The notes under the pieces were generated by a model. That model had not been told where the DNA came from and did not search any database. It saw nothing but the letters and a program-made list of their open reading frames with translations. From Paraburkholderia sp. NMBU_R16 (GTDB taxonomy: Bacteria > Pseudomonadota > Gammaproteobacteria > Burkholderiales > Burkholderiaceae), in assembly GCF_013282575.1 (NCBI RefSeq), contig NZ_JAAAYE010000036.1:1-57860 (forward strand): a stretch of 57,860 bases of DNA. Direction: 5' to 3'. This document shows, one piece after another, positions 36,827-45,846 of this stretch (the stretch's first letter is position 1; the number at the start of each line of letters is the position of its first letter). The translations under genes were made by a program, and so were the position numbers.

Positions 36827-36851
36827 CCGCAGCCCGCCCGGCGGGCTGCGG
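36827..36851 (-). terminator. Hairpin directly after the ompA-type gene
   Basis: An 11-bp GC stem (CCGCAGCCCGC/GCGGGCTGCGG, 36827-36837 with 36841-36851, 3-nt loop) lies 5 bp after the stop codon. No U-tract follows on the minus strand. It could pause RNA polymerase or protect the mRNA 3' end. Confidence 0.5.
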
Positions 36852-36856
36852 CCAGT

Positions 36857-37522
36857 TTATTGGTAGCGCGGCGCCTGGCCGTGCTGCGCGGTTGCTTTCA
36901 AATAGATTTCGACGCGGCGGTTCTGAGCGCGGCCCTGTTCGGTGTTGTTGTCGGCGACCGGCTGATTCGGACCGTATCCAGCGGCCGCCAGACGGTTAGG
37001 CGTTACGCCGCGCTGACTGAGGTAGTTCGCCACGCTTTGTGCGCGGTTCTGCGAAAGCGTCTGGTTGTACTGCGGCGACCCCGTGCTGTCGGTGTAGCCG
37101 CGCACTTCGGCAACGAGTTCGGGGTTCTGCGCCATCTGACTCGCCACTTCGTTGAGCGTCGGATAGAGCGCCGGGTTGATCTGATAGCTGTCGGTCGCGA
37201 ACGTCACGTTGCTCGGGATATTGACCTTCAGCGAACCGTCGGGCTGTTCGTTGACGGTCGTGCCGGTGCCGCGCGACGCGCCCGAAATCCGGTTACGGAT
37301 GTTGTTCCAGTTGTAGCCCGTGATGCCGCCCAACAGCCCGCCGACACCCGCGCCGATCGCAGCGCCCTTGCCGCCGCCGAAGATGGCGCCGAGGCCGGCG
37401 CCCGCGGCCGCACCGGCGCCTGTGCCATAGGCCGCATTCGTTTGCTGCTCCGTGGCGCAGCCGGCGAGCAGTGCGCCGGCCAGCGTGAATACCGTCAAGC
37501 GGGTCATGATTTTCGAGTTCAT
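36857..37522 (-). CDS. OmpA-family outer-membrane lipoprotein with glycine zipper
   Basis: 221 aa from the ATG at 37522, behind AGAGGA. Lipoprotein signal peptide with lipobox LLAGC (cysteine about residue 22). Next a Gly/Ala-rich glycine-zipper segment (AYGTGAGAAAGAGLGAIFGG...GAGVGGLLGG, about 32-70), which may insert in the membrane, and then an OmpA C-terminal peptidoglycan-binding domain (about 100-215): NVTFATDSYQINPALYPTLNEVA, RGYTDSTGSPQYNQTLSQNRAQSVANYL and RRVEIYLK, with the conserved Asp and Arg that hold diaminopimelate. It tethers the outer membrane to the cell wall, like Pal or YiaD proteins. Confidence 0.92.
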   Translation of the reverse strand: MNSKIMTRLTVFTLAGALLAGCATEQQTNAAYGTGAGAAAGAGLGAIFGGGKGAAIGAGVGGLLGGITGYNWNNIRNRISGASRGTGTTVNEQPDGSLKVNIPSNVTFATDSYQINPALYPTLNEVASQMAQNPELVAEVRGYTDSTGSPQYNQTLSQNRAQSVANYLSQRGVTPNRLAAAGYGPNQPVADNNTEQGRAQNRRVEIYLKATAQHGQAPRYQ

Positions 37523-37850
37523 TTTTCGAGTCCTCTCAAGAAAACGTGTCGGAACGATGCCGGTTGTTCGGCCCGATCCGGGGCGGAAAACTGCTAAGCC
37601 TTGCCGCGCGCAGTGTCTTCCAGCCACGACGACGCAAGCCACTACAATAGCGCGTACGGGGACCGCGATGCGGCCCCCTGGCGAGCGCCGAGGGCGAAAG
37701 TGCCTCGGGAGCGCACTATTTGGCAATGGCGAGCAACACTTTCTTTCAATTTTCCTGCCTTGCGGCGCGGCGTGAGTCGCCCTCGGGCCGCATACGCTGC
37801 GGCCCGTCGGTGGGCCTCGCCGCGAGCCGTTTCGCTTCGGAGTTTTTTCG
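37523..37850. promoter_or_regulatory. Divergent ompA-type / apbC intergenic region
   Basis: 328 bp without a gene. A possible -10 element TACAAT (37643-37648) points toward apbC, without a matching -35. A perfect 8-bp hairpin GGGCCGCA-tacgc-TGCGGCCC (37785-37805) lies 45 bp before the apbC start and would be in its leader. The apbC start has only a weak ribosome site (GGAG at 37838-37841). Confidence 0.4.
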
Positions 37851-38939
37851 ATGAGCATTGATCGGGCCTTGGTCGACGCCGCGCTTGCGGCCGTGACGGA
37901 TCCCAACACCGGCCGACCGTTCGCGGCAGCCAAGGGCGTGAAGTCGGTCGCCGTCGACGGTACGGCCGTACGCGCCGAGATCGTCCTCGGCTATCCCGCG
38001 AAAAGCCAACTCGACGCGCTGCGTGCGTCGATCGAAGCGGCGCTGCGGCAGGTGCCCGGCGTCGAGCGCGCCGAGGTCACGCTCACGCAATCGATCGTCG
38101 CGCACGCCGTGCAGCGCGGGGTCAAGCTGCTTCCCAACGTGAAGAACATCGTCGCCGTGGCGTCGGGCAAGGGCGGGGTGGGCAAGAGCACGACCGCCGT
38201 CAATCTCGCGCTGGCGCTAGCCAGCGAAGGGGCGTCGGTCGGCGTGCTCGATGCCGATATTTACGGACCGTCGATTCCGATGATGCTCGGCATCGAGGGG
38301 CGGCCGGACTCGCCAGACGGACAAACGATGAACCCGCTCGAGGGTCACGGCGTGCAGGCGAATTCCATCGGCTTTCTCGTCGAGCAGGACAATCCGATGG
38401 TCTGGCGCGGCCCGATGGTCACGTCCGCACTCGAGCAACTGCTCAGACAAACGAATTGGCGCGAGCTCGACTACCTCGTCGTCGACATGCCGCCCGGTAC
38501 GGGCGACATCCAACTGACGCTCGCGCAGCGCGTCCCGGTGACGGGAGCGGTCATCGTCACGACGCCGCAGGACATCGCCCTCATCGATGCCAAGAAGGGC
38601 CTGAAGATGTTCGAGAAGGTCGGCGTGCCGATCCTTGGCATCGTCGAGAACATGAGCATCCACGTCTGCTCGAACTGCGGCCATGCCGAGCATATCTTCG
38701 GCGCTGGCGGCGCCGAGCGCATGGCCGGCGAATACGGCGTCCAGGTGCTCGGCAGCTTGCCGCTCGACATCTCGATTCGCGAGCAGGCCGACAGCGGGCA
38801 TCCGTCCGTCGTCGCCGATCCGAGCGGACGCATCGCCGAGACATACCGCGCCATTGCCCGGAAAGTGGCCATCCAGATTGCCGAGCGCGCGCGCGACATG
38901 ACCGGCAAATTCCCGAGCATCGTCGTTCAGAACACCTGA
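37851..38939 (+). CDS. apbC: Iron-sulfur cluster carrier protein ApbC/Mrp
   Basis: 362 aa. N-terminal DUF59/MIP18-like domain (residues 1-85), then a MinD-type ATPase: Walker A GKGGVGKST (about residues 105-112), DADIYGPSIPMMLG, VVDMPPGTGDIQLTL, and the cluster-binding CXXC in VCSNCGHAEHIFG (about residue 268). It carries and transfers 4Fe-4S clusters to apoproteins in an ATP-dependent way. Downstream clients in the window could include IlvD. Close proximity of apbC and metG is common in proteobacteria. Confidence 0.95.
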   Translation: MSIDRALVDAALAAVTDPNTGRPFAAAKGVKSVAVDGTAVRAEIVLGYPAKSQLDALRASIEAALRQVPGVERAEVTLTQSIVAHAVQRGVKLLPNVKNIVAVASGKGGVGKSTTAVNLALALASEGASVGVLDADIYGPSIPMMLGIEGRPDSPDGQTMNPLEGHGVQANSIGFLVEQDNPMVWRGPMVTSALEQLLRQTNWRELDYLVVDMPPGTGDIQLTLAQRVPVTGAVIVTTPQDIALIDAKKGLKMFEKVGVPILGIVENMSIHVCSNCGHAEHIFGAGGAERMAGEYGVQVLGSLPLDISIREQADSGHPSVVADPSGRIAETYRAIARKVAIQIAERARDMTGKFPSIVVQNT

Positions 38940-39087
38940 GCGGGCCTGCTTCACGCGGCGTCCGGGGCTTTCGCGCGAGGGCCCGGCATGCCCTTGCGCC
39001 GCGCCGGCCGCGCGGCGCGGTATCATGTCGCCTTCGCTTGAGTCCGGGACGGCAGCGCAGGGGCGCTGCGGCCGGCATGAGGATCGC

Positions 39088-39639
39088 ATGAGACAACGAA
39101 CCGACGGGCGGCACGCGCGTGCGTTGAGCGTCGTCGCCTGCGTCGCCCTGTTTGGCCTGGCGGGCGCGCCGCTTGCGGGCTGCGCCGCATTTTTGGGCCA
39201 CCACGAAAAGCGCGCCGATGCGCAATTGCGGCCGACGGTCGGCAGCGCGGTGCAAGGTGCCGTCACGTTCATAGAACGCGCGGACGGCGTGCAGGTCACA
39301 TACAACCTCGCGGGCTTGCCGCCCAACACCGACCACGCGCTGCAAGTGCACGAGCGTGGCGATTGCAATGCGGTCGACGGCGCGAGCGCCGGCCCCGTCT
39401 TCGCGCCGGCCGCGTCGAGGCTTCGCGCCGGGGTGCGGCTCGAGGGCGATCTCGGCAATCTTCATGCGGACGCGAACGGCGGCGCGACCGGCTTCATCGT
39501 TGCGCCCGACGTCTCGCTCGACGGCGTGCGCTCGGTCGTCGGGCGTTCGGTGCTGATCTATCGCGAGCCGATCGACCCGGCATTTCCCGATCACAGCGTC
39601 GGGCCCGCGCTCGGGTGCGGCGTGATTCACGGACAATGA
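39088..39639 (+). CDS. SodC-like lipoprotein lacking most metal ligands
   Basis: 183 aa from the ATG at 39088 (AGGA upstream). Lipoprotein signal with lipobox PLAGC (Cys32). The rest aligns with Cu/Zn superoxide dismutase: [38 protein letters not shown], and LGCGVIHG. Compared with the canonical ligands, the first copper His of HVH is Gln86 (only His88 kept), the bridging His of SAGPHFNP is Val104, the next zinc His is Leu112, the His of RHVGDLG is Leu118, and the last copper His is Tyr158; Asp121 is kept. The structural cysteine pair (Cys93, Cys177) remains. An active dismutase is therefore very unlikely. Lies 25 bp before dcd. Confidence 0.82.
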   Translation: MRQRTDGRHARALSVVACVALFGLAGAPLAGCAAFLGHHEKRADAQLRPTVGSAVQGAVTFIERADGVQVTYNLAGLPPNTDHALQVHERGDCNAVDGASAGPVFAPAASRLRAGVRLEGDLGNLHADANGGATGFIVAPDVSLDGVRSVVGRSVLIYREPIDPAFPDHSVGPALGCGVIHGQ

Positions 39640-39664
39640 GCAGGACCGAGAGACCTCGAATTTT

Positions 39665-40234
39665 ATGAGCATCAAATCCGACAAGTGGATTCGGCGCATG
39701 GCCGCCGAGCACAACATGATCGAGCCGTTCATGGGCGATCAGGTCCGCACGGCCGAGGACGGCCGCAAGATCGTGAGCTACGGCACGTCGAGCTACGGTT
39801 ACGACATCCGCTGCGCCGACGAATTCAAGATCTTCACGAACATCAACTCGACGATCGTCGACCCGAAGAACTTCGACGAGAAATCGTTCGTCGATTTCAA
39901 GGGCGACGTCTGTATCATTCCGCCGAATTCGTTCGCGCTCGCGCGCACGGTGGAGTACTTCCGCATTCCGCGCAACGTCCTGACGGTTTGCCTCGGCAAG
40001 TCGACCTATGCGCGCTGCGGCATCATCGTAAACGTGACGCCGTTCGAGCCCGAATGGGAAGGCTACGTGACGCTCGAGTTTTCGAACACGACGCCGTTGC
40101 CGGCGAAGATCTACGCGAACGAGGGCGTGGCGCAGGTGCTCTTTTTCGAAAGCGACGAAGTCTGCGACGTGTCCTACGCGGATCGGGGCGGCAAGTATCA
40201 GGGCCAGCACGGCGTCACGCTGCCGAAGACCTGA
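39665..40234 (+). CDS. dcd: dCTP deaminase
   Basis: 189 aa. Converts dCTP to dUTP for thymidylate synthesis; trimeric cytoplasmic enzyme. Family blocks: [89 protein letters not shown], with the catalytic glutamate in the TLEFSN region. Length matches the E. coli type, not the bifunctional dUTP-forming type. The next gene starts 123 bp later after a separate Shine-Dalgarno, so dcd may end this transcript. Confidence 0.97.
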   Translation: MSIKSDKWIRRMAAEHNMIEPFMGDQVRTAEDGRKIVSYGTSSYGYDIRCADEFKIFTNINSTIVDPKNFDEKSFVDFKGDVCIIPPNSFALARTVEYFRIPRNVLTVCLGKSTYARCGIIVNVTPFEPEWEGYVTLEFSNTTPLPAKIYANEGVAQVLFFESDEVCDVSYADRGGKYQGQHGVTLPKT

Positions 40235-40357
40235 ATGCCGTCGGCGTGCCGTCACAACGCTGACGCAAAGCGCAAAGAGACTGACAGGTTTTCGAGCGAC
40301 CGCTCGGCACGGAGAACATGACCCGCGCCAGCGGTCCTTGTTTTTGGAGAATCGTTC

Positions 40358-42637
40358 ATGAAGTTCCGTTTCCCCGTCGTCATCATCGATGAGGACTTCC
40401 GTTCCGAGAACATCTCGGGTTCCGGCATTCGGGCGCTCGCCGAGGCGATCGAAGGGGAGGGCGTCGAGGTCCTCGGCCTGACGAGCTACGGGGACCTGAC
40501 CTCGTTCGCGCAGCAATCGAGCCGCGCGTCGTGCTTCATTCTGTCGCTCGACGACGACGAACTGATGCTCGGCGAGACCGGTCCCGATGGCGAACTGCCC
40601 GAGTTCGCGACGGCGATTCTCGAGTTGCGTGCGTTCGTCAAAGAGGTGCGCCGACGCAACGCGGATATTCCGATTTTCCTGTATGGCGAGACGCGCACGT
40701 CGCGCCACCTGCCGAACGACATCCTGCGAGAGTTGCACGGGTTCATCCACATGTTCGAGGATACGCCCGAGTTCGTCGCGCGCCATATCGTGCGCGAAGC
40801 GAAGGTCTATCTCGATTCGCTCTCGCCGCCGTTTTTCAAGGAACTCGTCAAGTACGCCGACGAAGGCTCGTATTCATGGCATTGTCCGGGCCATTCGGGG
40901 GGCGTGGCGTTCCTCAAGAGCCCGCTCGGCCAGATGTTCCACCAGTTCTTCGGCGAGAACATGCTGCGCGCCGACGTCTGCAACGCCGTCGACGAGCTCG
41001 GGCAACTGCTCGATCACATCGGCCCCGTCGCGGCGTCCGAGCGCAATGCGGCCCGCATCTTCAGCGCCGATCATCTGTTCTTCGTCACGAACGGTACGTC
41101 GACTTCGAACAAGATCGTCTGGCATGCGACGGTGGCGCCGGGCGACATTGTCGTCGTCGATCGCAACTGCCACAAGTCGATCCTCCATGCGATCACGATG
41201 ACGGGCGCGATTCCGGTGTTCCTGACGCCGACGCGCAACAACTTCGGCATCATCGGCCCGATCCCGCTCGACGAGTTCAAGCCCGAGAACATCCGCAAGA
41301 AGATCGAGGCCAATCCGTTTGCGCGCGAAGCGCTCGAGCGCAACCCGAATTTGAAGCCACGGATCCTGACGATCACGCAAAGCACGTACGACGGCGTCAT
41401 CTATAACGTCGAAACGATCAAGTCGCTGCTCGGCGACTTCCTCGATACGCTGCATTTCGACGAAGCGTGGCTGCCGCACGCCGAATTCCATACGTTCTAC
41501 CAGGACATGCATGCGATCGGTGCCGGCCGTCCTCGCACCGGTGCGCTCGTGTTTGCAACGCATTCGACGCATAAGCTGCTCGCGGGCATTTCGCAGGCTT
41601 CGCAGATCGTCGTTCAGGATTCCGCCGATGGCGCGTTCGACCGGCATCGCTTCAACGAGGCCTACTTGATGCACACGTCGACGAGCCCGCAGTACGCGAT
41701 CATCGCCTCGTGCGACGTCGCGGCGGCGATGATGGAGCCGCCGGGCGGCACGGCGCTCGTCGAGGAATCGATTGCCGAGGCGCTCGATTTCAGACGCGCG
41801 ATGCGCAAGGTCGACGCCGAATATGGCGAGGATTGGTTCTTCCAGGTCTGGGGCCCGGAGGCACTTGCCGACGAGGGCATCGGCTCGCGCGAGGACTGGG
41901 TACTGCGCGCGAACGATCCGTGGCACGGCTTCGGCCCGCTTGCCGAAGGCTTCAACATGCTGGACCCGATCAAGGCGACGATCGTCACGCCAGGGCTCGA
42001 CCTCGCCGGCGAGTTCGCCGAATCGGGCATCCCGGCCGCCATCGTCACCCGGTATCTGGCCGAGCACGGCATCATCGTCGAAAAGACGGGGCTCTACTCG
42101 TTTTTCATCATGTTCACGATCGGCATCACGAAGGGCCGTTGGAACTCGATGGTGACGGAGCTTCAACAGTTCAAGGACGACTACGACAGCAACCAGCCGC
42201 TGTGGCGCGTGCTGCCCGAGTTCGTGGCCCAGCATCCTGCTTACGAGCGCATGGGGCTGCGCGATCTGTGCCAGGCGATTCACAGCGTCTATCGCGCGAA
42301 CGACATCGCCCGGCTGACGACGGAGATGTATCTGTCGAACATGGAACCCGCGATGAAACCCTCCGATGCGTTCGCGAAGCTCGCACACCGCGAGATCGAT
42401 CGCGTACCCATCGACGAGCTGGAGGGCCGCGTGACGAGCGTCTTGCTGACGCCTTATCCGCCCGGTATCCCGCTGCTCATTCCTGGCGAGCGGTTCAATC
42501 GGACGATCGTCAACTATCTGAAGTTCGCGCGCGAGTTCAACGAGCGCTTCCCCGGTTTCTCGACCGATATTCATGGCCTCGTCGCCGAGCGGGTGGACGG
42601 GCGCATCGAATACTTCGTCGATTGCGTGCGTGTCTGA
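40358..42637 (+). CDS. Arginine decarboxylase (AdiA-type, PLP-dependent, fold type I)
   Basis: 759 aa, ATG at 40358 behind GGAGA. Ornithine/lysine/arginine decarboxylase family with three parts: an N-terminal response-regulator-like wing domain (1 to about 130), the PLP domain (about 140-580) and a C-terminal domain. The PLP lysine is in FATHSTHKLLAGISQ (Lys406 by my count), and other contacts are in DEAWLPHAEFH and WHCPGHSGGVAF. Length is close to the acid-inducible E. coli AdiA (755 aa). Substrate preference between arginine, lysine and ornithine is not certain from sequence, but Burkholderia homologues of this size are usually called arginine decarboxylase. It consumes a proton and would serve acid resistance or polyamine synthesis. 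No antiporter gene is adjacent. Confidence 0.88.
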   Translation: MKFRFPVVIIDEDFRSENISGSGIRALAEAIEGEGVEVLGLTSYGDLTSFAQQSSRASCFILSLDDDELMLGETGPDGELPEFATAILELRAFVKEVRRRNADIPIFLYGETRTSRHLPNDILRELHGFIHMFEDTPEFVARHIVREAKVYLDSLSPPFFKELVKYADEGSYSWHCPGHSGGVAFLKSPLGQMFHQFFGENMLRADVCNAVDELGQLLDHIGPVAASERNAARIFSADHLFFVTNGTSTSNKIVWHATVAPGDIVVVDRNCHKSILHAITMTGAIPVFLTPTRNNFGIIGPIPLDEFKPENIRKKIEANPFAREALERNPNLKPRILTITQSTYDGVIYNVETIKSLLGDFLDTLHFDEAWLPHAEFHTFYQDMHAIGAGRPRTGALVFATHSTHKLLAGISQASQIVVQDSADGAFDRHRFNEAYLMHTSTSPQYAIIASCDVAAAMMEPPGGTALVEESIAEALDFRRAMRKVDAEYGEDWFFQVWGPEALADEGIGSREDWVLRANDPWHGFGPLAEGFNMLDPIKATIVTPGLDLAGEFAESGIPAAIVTRYLAEHGIIVEKTGLYSFFIMFTIGITKGRWNSMVTELQQFKDDYDSNQPLWRVLPEFVAQHPAYERMGLRDLCQAIHSVYRANDIARLTTEMYLSNMEPAMKPSDAFAKLAHREIDRVPIDELEGRVTSVLLTPYPPGIPLLIPGERFNRTIVNYLKFAREFNERFPGFSTDIHGLVAERVDGRIEYFVDCVRV

Positions 42638-42639
42638 TC

Positions 42640-43392
42640 ATGAAGTGCGCTGCAAGAACGCTGCTCCCTACGAGGCTCGCGCTCTGCGCGTTGGTCCTGC
42701 TCGGCGCCTCGTTCGTCGTACCCGTCGCCGCCCATGCCGAAGCGGCCCCCGCGGACCCGATCGATACGGCGATGCGCACCTGTCTCGCGCGCGCGGACCG
42801 CTCGTCGCCTGGCGGGCAGGCCCAATGCATGGATGCCGCGCGCGATTCATGGCAGGCGGCCATCGACGCCGCTTATCGGTCGCTGTCGGCAGCCGCGCCC
42901 GACAAGACGCGTCGTGTCTGGGAGGAGAGCCAGCGCCGCTGGCAGACATGGCGGGACAAGGAAGTGCCGCTCGTGCATGCCGTGTTCCAGACGACGCACG
43001 GTTCGGCGTATGTCATCACCGAGGCTAACGTTTTGTTGCAGCCGGTGCGCGACCGCGCGCTGCAGTTGCGTCATGCGGCCGCGCAGTTCGACGCCGGGGC
43101 GAACTCGGCAAGCGATGCGGATCCCGTTCCGGCCAAACGCCCGACGCGCTTGCGCCCGTGCACCGTCGATGCAGCTTGCGAGCATGCGCAATTCGACCTG
43201 AACCGTTATGCGCGCAAGCTGCGCGCGAAATTGCCGGCGCGCTCGCGCGTCGTTCTCTCGCATGCGCAGCGCGCCTGGCTTGCCTACTTCGAGGCGACCT
43301 CGGGGCTGGGCACGGAGGCCGAGCGCGTCGATCTGATCGGCGCGCGCGTGGCGACGATCAAACGGCTATCCGAGACGGCCGGAGGGGACTGA
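42640..43392 (+). CDS. Secreted protein with two LprI-like (DUF1311) domains
   Basis: 250 aa from the ATG at 42640, 2 bp after the decarboxylase stop. Signal peptide over residues 1-33 (LALCALVLLGASFVVPVAAHA-E). Two tandem copies of a helical cysteine-containing domain: copy 1 about 42-140 (CLARADRS...CMDAARDSWQAAIDAAYRSL...SQRRWQTWRDKE) and copy 2 about 165-245 (CTVDAACEHAQFDLNRYARKLRAKL...SHAQRAWLAYFEA). Each has the YRxL...W motif pattern of LprI-type lysozyme inhibitors. Periplasmic or surface location is likely. The lysozyme-inhibitor role is by family analogy only. The double domain is less usual than single LprI. Confidence 0.75.
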   Translation: MKCAARTLLPTRLALCALVLLGASFVVPVAAHAEAAPADPIDTAMRTCLARADRSSPGGQAQCMDAARDSWQAAIDAAYRSLSAAAPDKTRRVWEESQRRWQTWRDKEVPLVHAVFQTTHGSAYVITEANVLLQPVRDRALQLRHAAAQFDAGANSASDADPVPAKRPTRLRPCTVDAACEHAQFDLNRYARKLRAKLPARSRVVLSHAQRAWLAYFEATSGLGTEAERVDLIGARVATIKRLSETAGGD

Positions 43393-43406
43393 CAAAGGGG
43401 CGGCAG

Positions 43407-43430
43407 GCAGGCCTGGATCGACAGGCCTGC
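43407..43430. terminator. Bidirectional hairpin between LprI-like gene and argH
   Basis: A perfect 9-bp inverted repeat GCAGGCCTG/CAGGCCTGC with a 6-nt loop (GATCGA) in the 53 bp between the convergent stop codons. No long U-tract on either side. Confidence 0.6.
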
Positions 43431-43445
43431 GCCCGCTTGAAGCGG

Positions 43446-44864
43446 CTACGGCCGCTGAGCCAGAATCGCTTGTCGTGCTGCGCTTGCCGCCGCGCGCACC
43501 TGCGCCGGGGCCGTGCCGCCCGCGTGATCGCGGCTTGCCACCGAGCCCTCGAGCGTCAGATAGTCGAAGACGTCGTCGCCGATCAGATGCGCGACATTCG
43601 GCAACTGCTTGCGCATTTCATCGAGCGTCAGATCCGCCAGATCGCACTGCCGGTCGACGCAGATCCGCACGGCATGGGCCACGGCTTCGTGCGCATCGCG
43701 AAACGGCAAACCGCGCTTGACGAGGTAGTCGGCGAGGTCCGTCGCCGTCGAGAACCCCTGCAATGCAGCGGCGCGCATCGCTTCGGCGCGGACGGTGATG
43801 CCCGCGACCATCTCGGCGAAGATCCGCAGCGTATCCGCAACGGTATCGACCGTATCGAAAAGCGGCTCCTTGTCTTCCTGGTTGTCCTTGTTGTAGGCCA
43901 GCGGTTGTCCTTTCATCAGCGTCAGCAACGCCATCAGATGGCCGTTGACGCGGCCGGTCTTGCCGCGCGCTAGTTCGGGCACGTCCGGGTTCTTCTTTTG
44001 CGGCATGATCGACGATCCCGTGCAGAAGCGATCCGCGAGATCGATGAAGCCGACGCGAGGACTCATCCAGAGCACGAGCTCTTCGGAAAAGCGCGACACA
44101 TGCGTCATGACGAGCGCGGCGGCCGCCGTGAATTCGATCGCGAAGTCTCGGTCCGAGACCGCATCGAGCGAGTTCGCGCAGATGCCGTCGAAGCCGAGCG
44201 TGCGCGCGACGGCTTGCCTGTCGATCGGATAGCTCGTGCCGGCGAGCGCCGCGGCGCCGAGCGGCAGCCGGTTCACACGTGCGCGGCAATCGCGCATGCG
44301 TTCGGCGTCACGCCCGAACATTTCGACGTACGCGAGCAGGTGATGGCCGAACGTGACGGGCTGCGCGACCTGCAGGTGCGTGAAGCCCGGCATGATCGTT
44401 CCGGCGTGCTGCTCGGCCAATTCGACGAGCGCAAGACGCAAATCGCCGAGCAAGCCGCCGATGCGGTCGATTTCGCCGCGCAGCCACAGGCGGATATCGG
44501 TGGCGACCTGATCGTTGCGCGAGCGGCCGGTATGCAGGCGCTTGCCGGCATCGCCGATCATCGCCGTCAAACGTGCCTCGATATTCAGATGGACGTCTTC
44601 GAGATCGAGCTGCCAGACGAATTCGCCGCGCTCGATTTCACCGCGGATCTGCGCCATGCCGCGCTCGATGGCCGCGAGGTCTTCGGCGGCGATGATTTTT
44701 TGCGCCGCGAGCATCTTCGCGTGCGCGAGCGAGCCTTCGATGTCGACGAGCGCCATGCGCTTATCGAAAAAGACCGACGACGTATAACGCTTGACGAGCT
44801 CGGACATCGGCTCCGAGAAGCGAGCCGACCAGGCTTCGCCTTTTTTGTGCAGTTGAGACGTCAT
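43446..44864 (-). CDS. argH: Argininosuccinate lyase
   Basis: 472 aa from the ATG at 44864 ([20 protein letters not shown]); an upstream reading to 44993 is not conserved. Last step of arginine synthesis, splitting argininosuccinate into arginine and fumarate; tetrameric. Signatures are [53 protein letters not shown], and the fumarase/ASL family motif [19 protein letters not shown], with the catalytic serine in that mobile loop. Sits opposite an arginine decarboxylase, but no shared control is visible. Confidence 0.96.
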   Translation of the reverse strand: MTSQLHKKGEAWSARFSEPMSELVKRYTSSVFFDKRMALVDIEGSLAHAKMLAAQKIIAAEDLAAIERGMAQIRGEIERGEFVWQLDLEDVHLNIEARLTAMIGDAGKRLHTGRSRNDQVATDIRLWLRGEIDRIGGLLGDLRLALVELAEQHAGTIMPGFTHLQVAQPVTFGHHLLAYVEMFGRDAERMRDCRARVNRLPLGAAALAGTSYPIDRQAVARTLGFDGICANSLDAVSDRDFAIEFTAAAALVMTHVSRFSEELVLWMSPRVGFIDLADRFCTGSSIMPQKKNPDVPELARGKTGRVNGHLMALLTLMKGQPLAYNKDNQEDKEPLFDTVDTVADTLRIFAEMVAGITVRAEAMRAAALQGFSTATDLADYLVKRGLPFRDAHEAVAHAVRICVDRQCDLADLTLDEMRKQLPNVAHLIGDDVFDYLTLEGSVASRDHAGGTAPAQVRAAASAARQAILAQRP

Positions 44865-45021
44865 GATGATGGGCTGAGAAGTGGTCCGTCGTGAGAGCGC
44901 CGGGCGTGCGCCGAGGGTAGGTCTGGCCGCGGCACGGCTCGGCTCGCGCGGCGCATGCCGGGAAACGCTCGATTTTATCACCGCGGCAACCACAAGCCCG
45001 CTGCGGCCGGCGTGCGCTCGC

Positions 45022-45846
45022 CTACGCGGTCGCCATCAGTTTGCCCGCGCACACCACCGGGCCGCTCGGCCCGCTTGCGCTCGTGGAGCCGCCGGGCGGC
45101 TCCACCGATACGGCGAGCCTTACGTAGGCGTTCATATCGCGCACCTTCATATGCACGATCTTGCCCGGCGGCAACATGCCGAGCGAGACCGGCGCGCCGT
45201 GCTCGGGGATCCCCCAGAGCTGCTCCGAATGGCCCGGCGGGGCCGCATCGCCGCCGCTCATGCGGTGCGCGCTCATCATCGCGCTCTTGTCGTCCCACAT
45301 CACGAAGACCATCGTCTTGCTCGTCTTCACATCGGCCAGCGCCGCGACGTAGGACACGCGCTCGATCGCGTTCTCGTGGGCAACCGTGTCGCCCGCGCCG
45401 CCGCTTGCGGCCGATTGGACGACGAGCGGAGCGGGCCGCAAAGCGATGGCGAAGCCGATTGCGGCGGCCAATGCCGCACCGGTGGCCGCAAACGACCAAC
45501 CGCGCCAGAACGCGAGACTGTCGAACCAGCGCCGATGCTGCTTGCGCGCGGCTACGGTCCGCGCCAGCACCGGCTTGCCAGGCGCTTCGCCGGCCGCGCC
45601 GCGTGTCGGATCGGCCCATCCGAGCGCTCGTTCGATCGCCTGCCACGCGCCTGTCGGAGGCGCGACGGCGGGGACCAGTTCAGGCAGCGCGCCGAGGCGA
45701 GCCTGCCACGCCGCGATAGCCTTGCGGATGGCGGTATCGTGCGCGGCGAGCGCTTCCAGACGGCGTCGCGCGCCGCCGCGCAAGACGCCGAGTGCGTACT
45801 CGCCGGCCAAGCGATCGACGAGGCCCGGGTACCGGTGCAAATTCAT
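45022..45846 (-). CDS. Anti-sigma factor (RskA/anti-sigma-K family)
   Basis: 274 aa from the ATG at 45846, overlapping the sigma gene stop by 4 bp (ATGA). N-terminal cytoplasmic part (1-114: [25 protein letters not shown], the anti-sigma zinc-less helix region), a single transmembrane helix about residues 115-137 ([21 protein letters not shown]), and a periplasmic C-terminal RskA domain with [44 protein letters not shown]. It should hold the cognate ECF sigma factor inactive at the membrane; release would need a signal such as proteolysis or oxidation. The signal is unknown. Confidence 0.9.
   Translation of the reverse strand: MNLHRYPGLVDRLAGEYALGVLRGGARRRLEALAAHDTAIRKAIAAWQARLGALPELVPAVAPPTGAWQAIERALGWADPTRGAAGEAPGKPVLARTVAARKQHRRWFDSLAFWRGWSFAATGAALAAAIGFAIALRPAPLVVQSAASGGAGDTVAHENAIERVSYVAALADVKTSKTMVFVMWDDKSAMMSAHRMSGGDAAPPGHSEQLWGIPEHGAPVSLGMLPPGKIVHMKVRDMNAYVRLAVSVEPPGGSTSASGPSGPVVCAGKLMATA

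Noticed and set aside
39088-39639. Annotation as active Cu/Zn superoxide dismutase
   Set aside because: Only one of the six ligand histidines and the zinc aspartate are left, so enzyme function is not supported even though the fold is recognisable.
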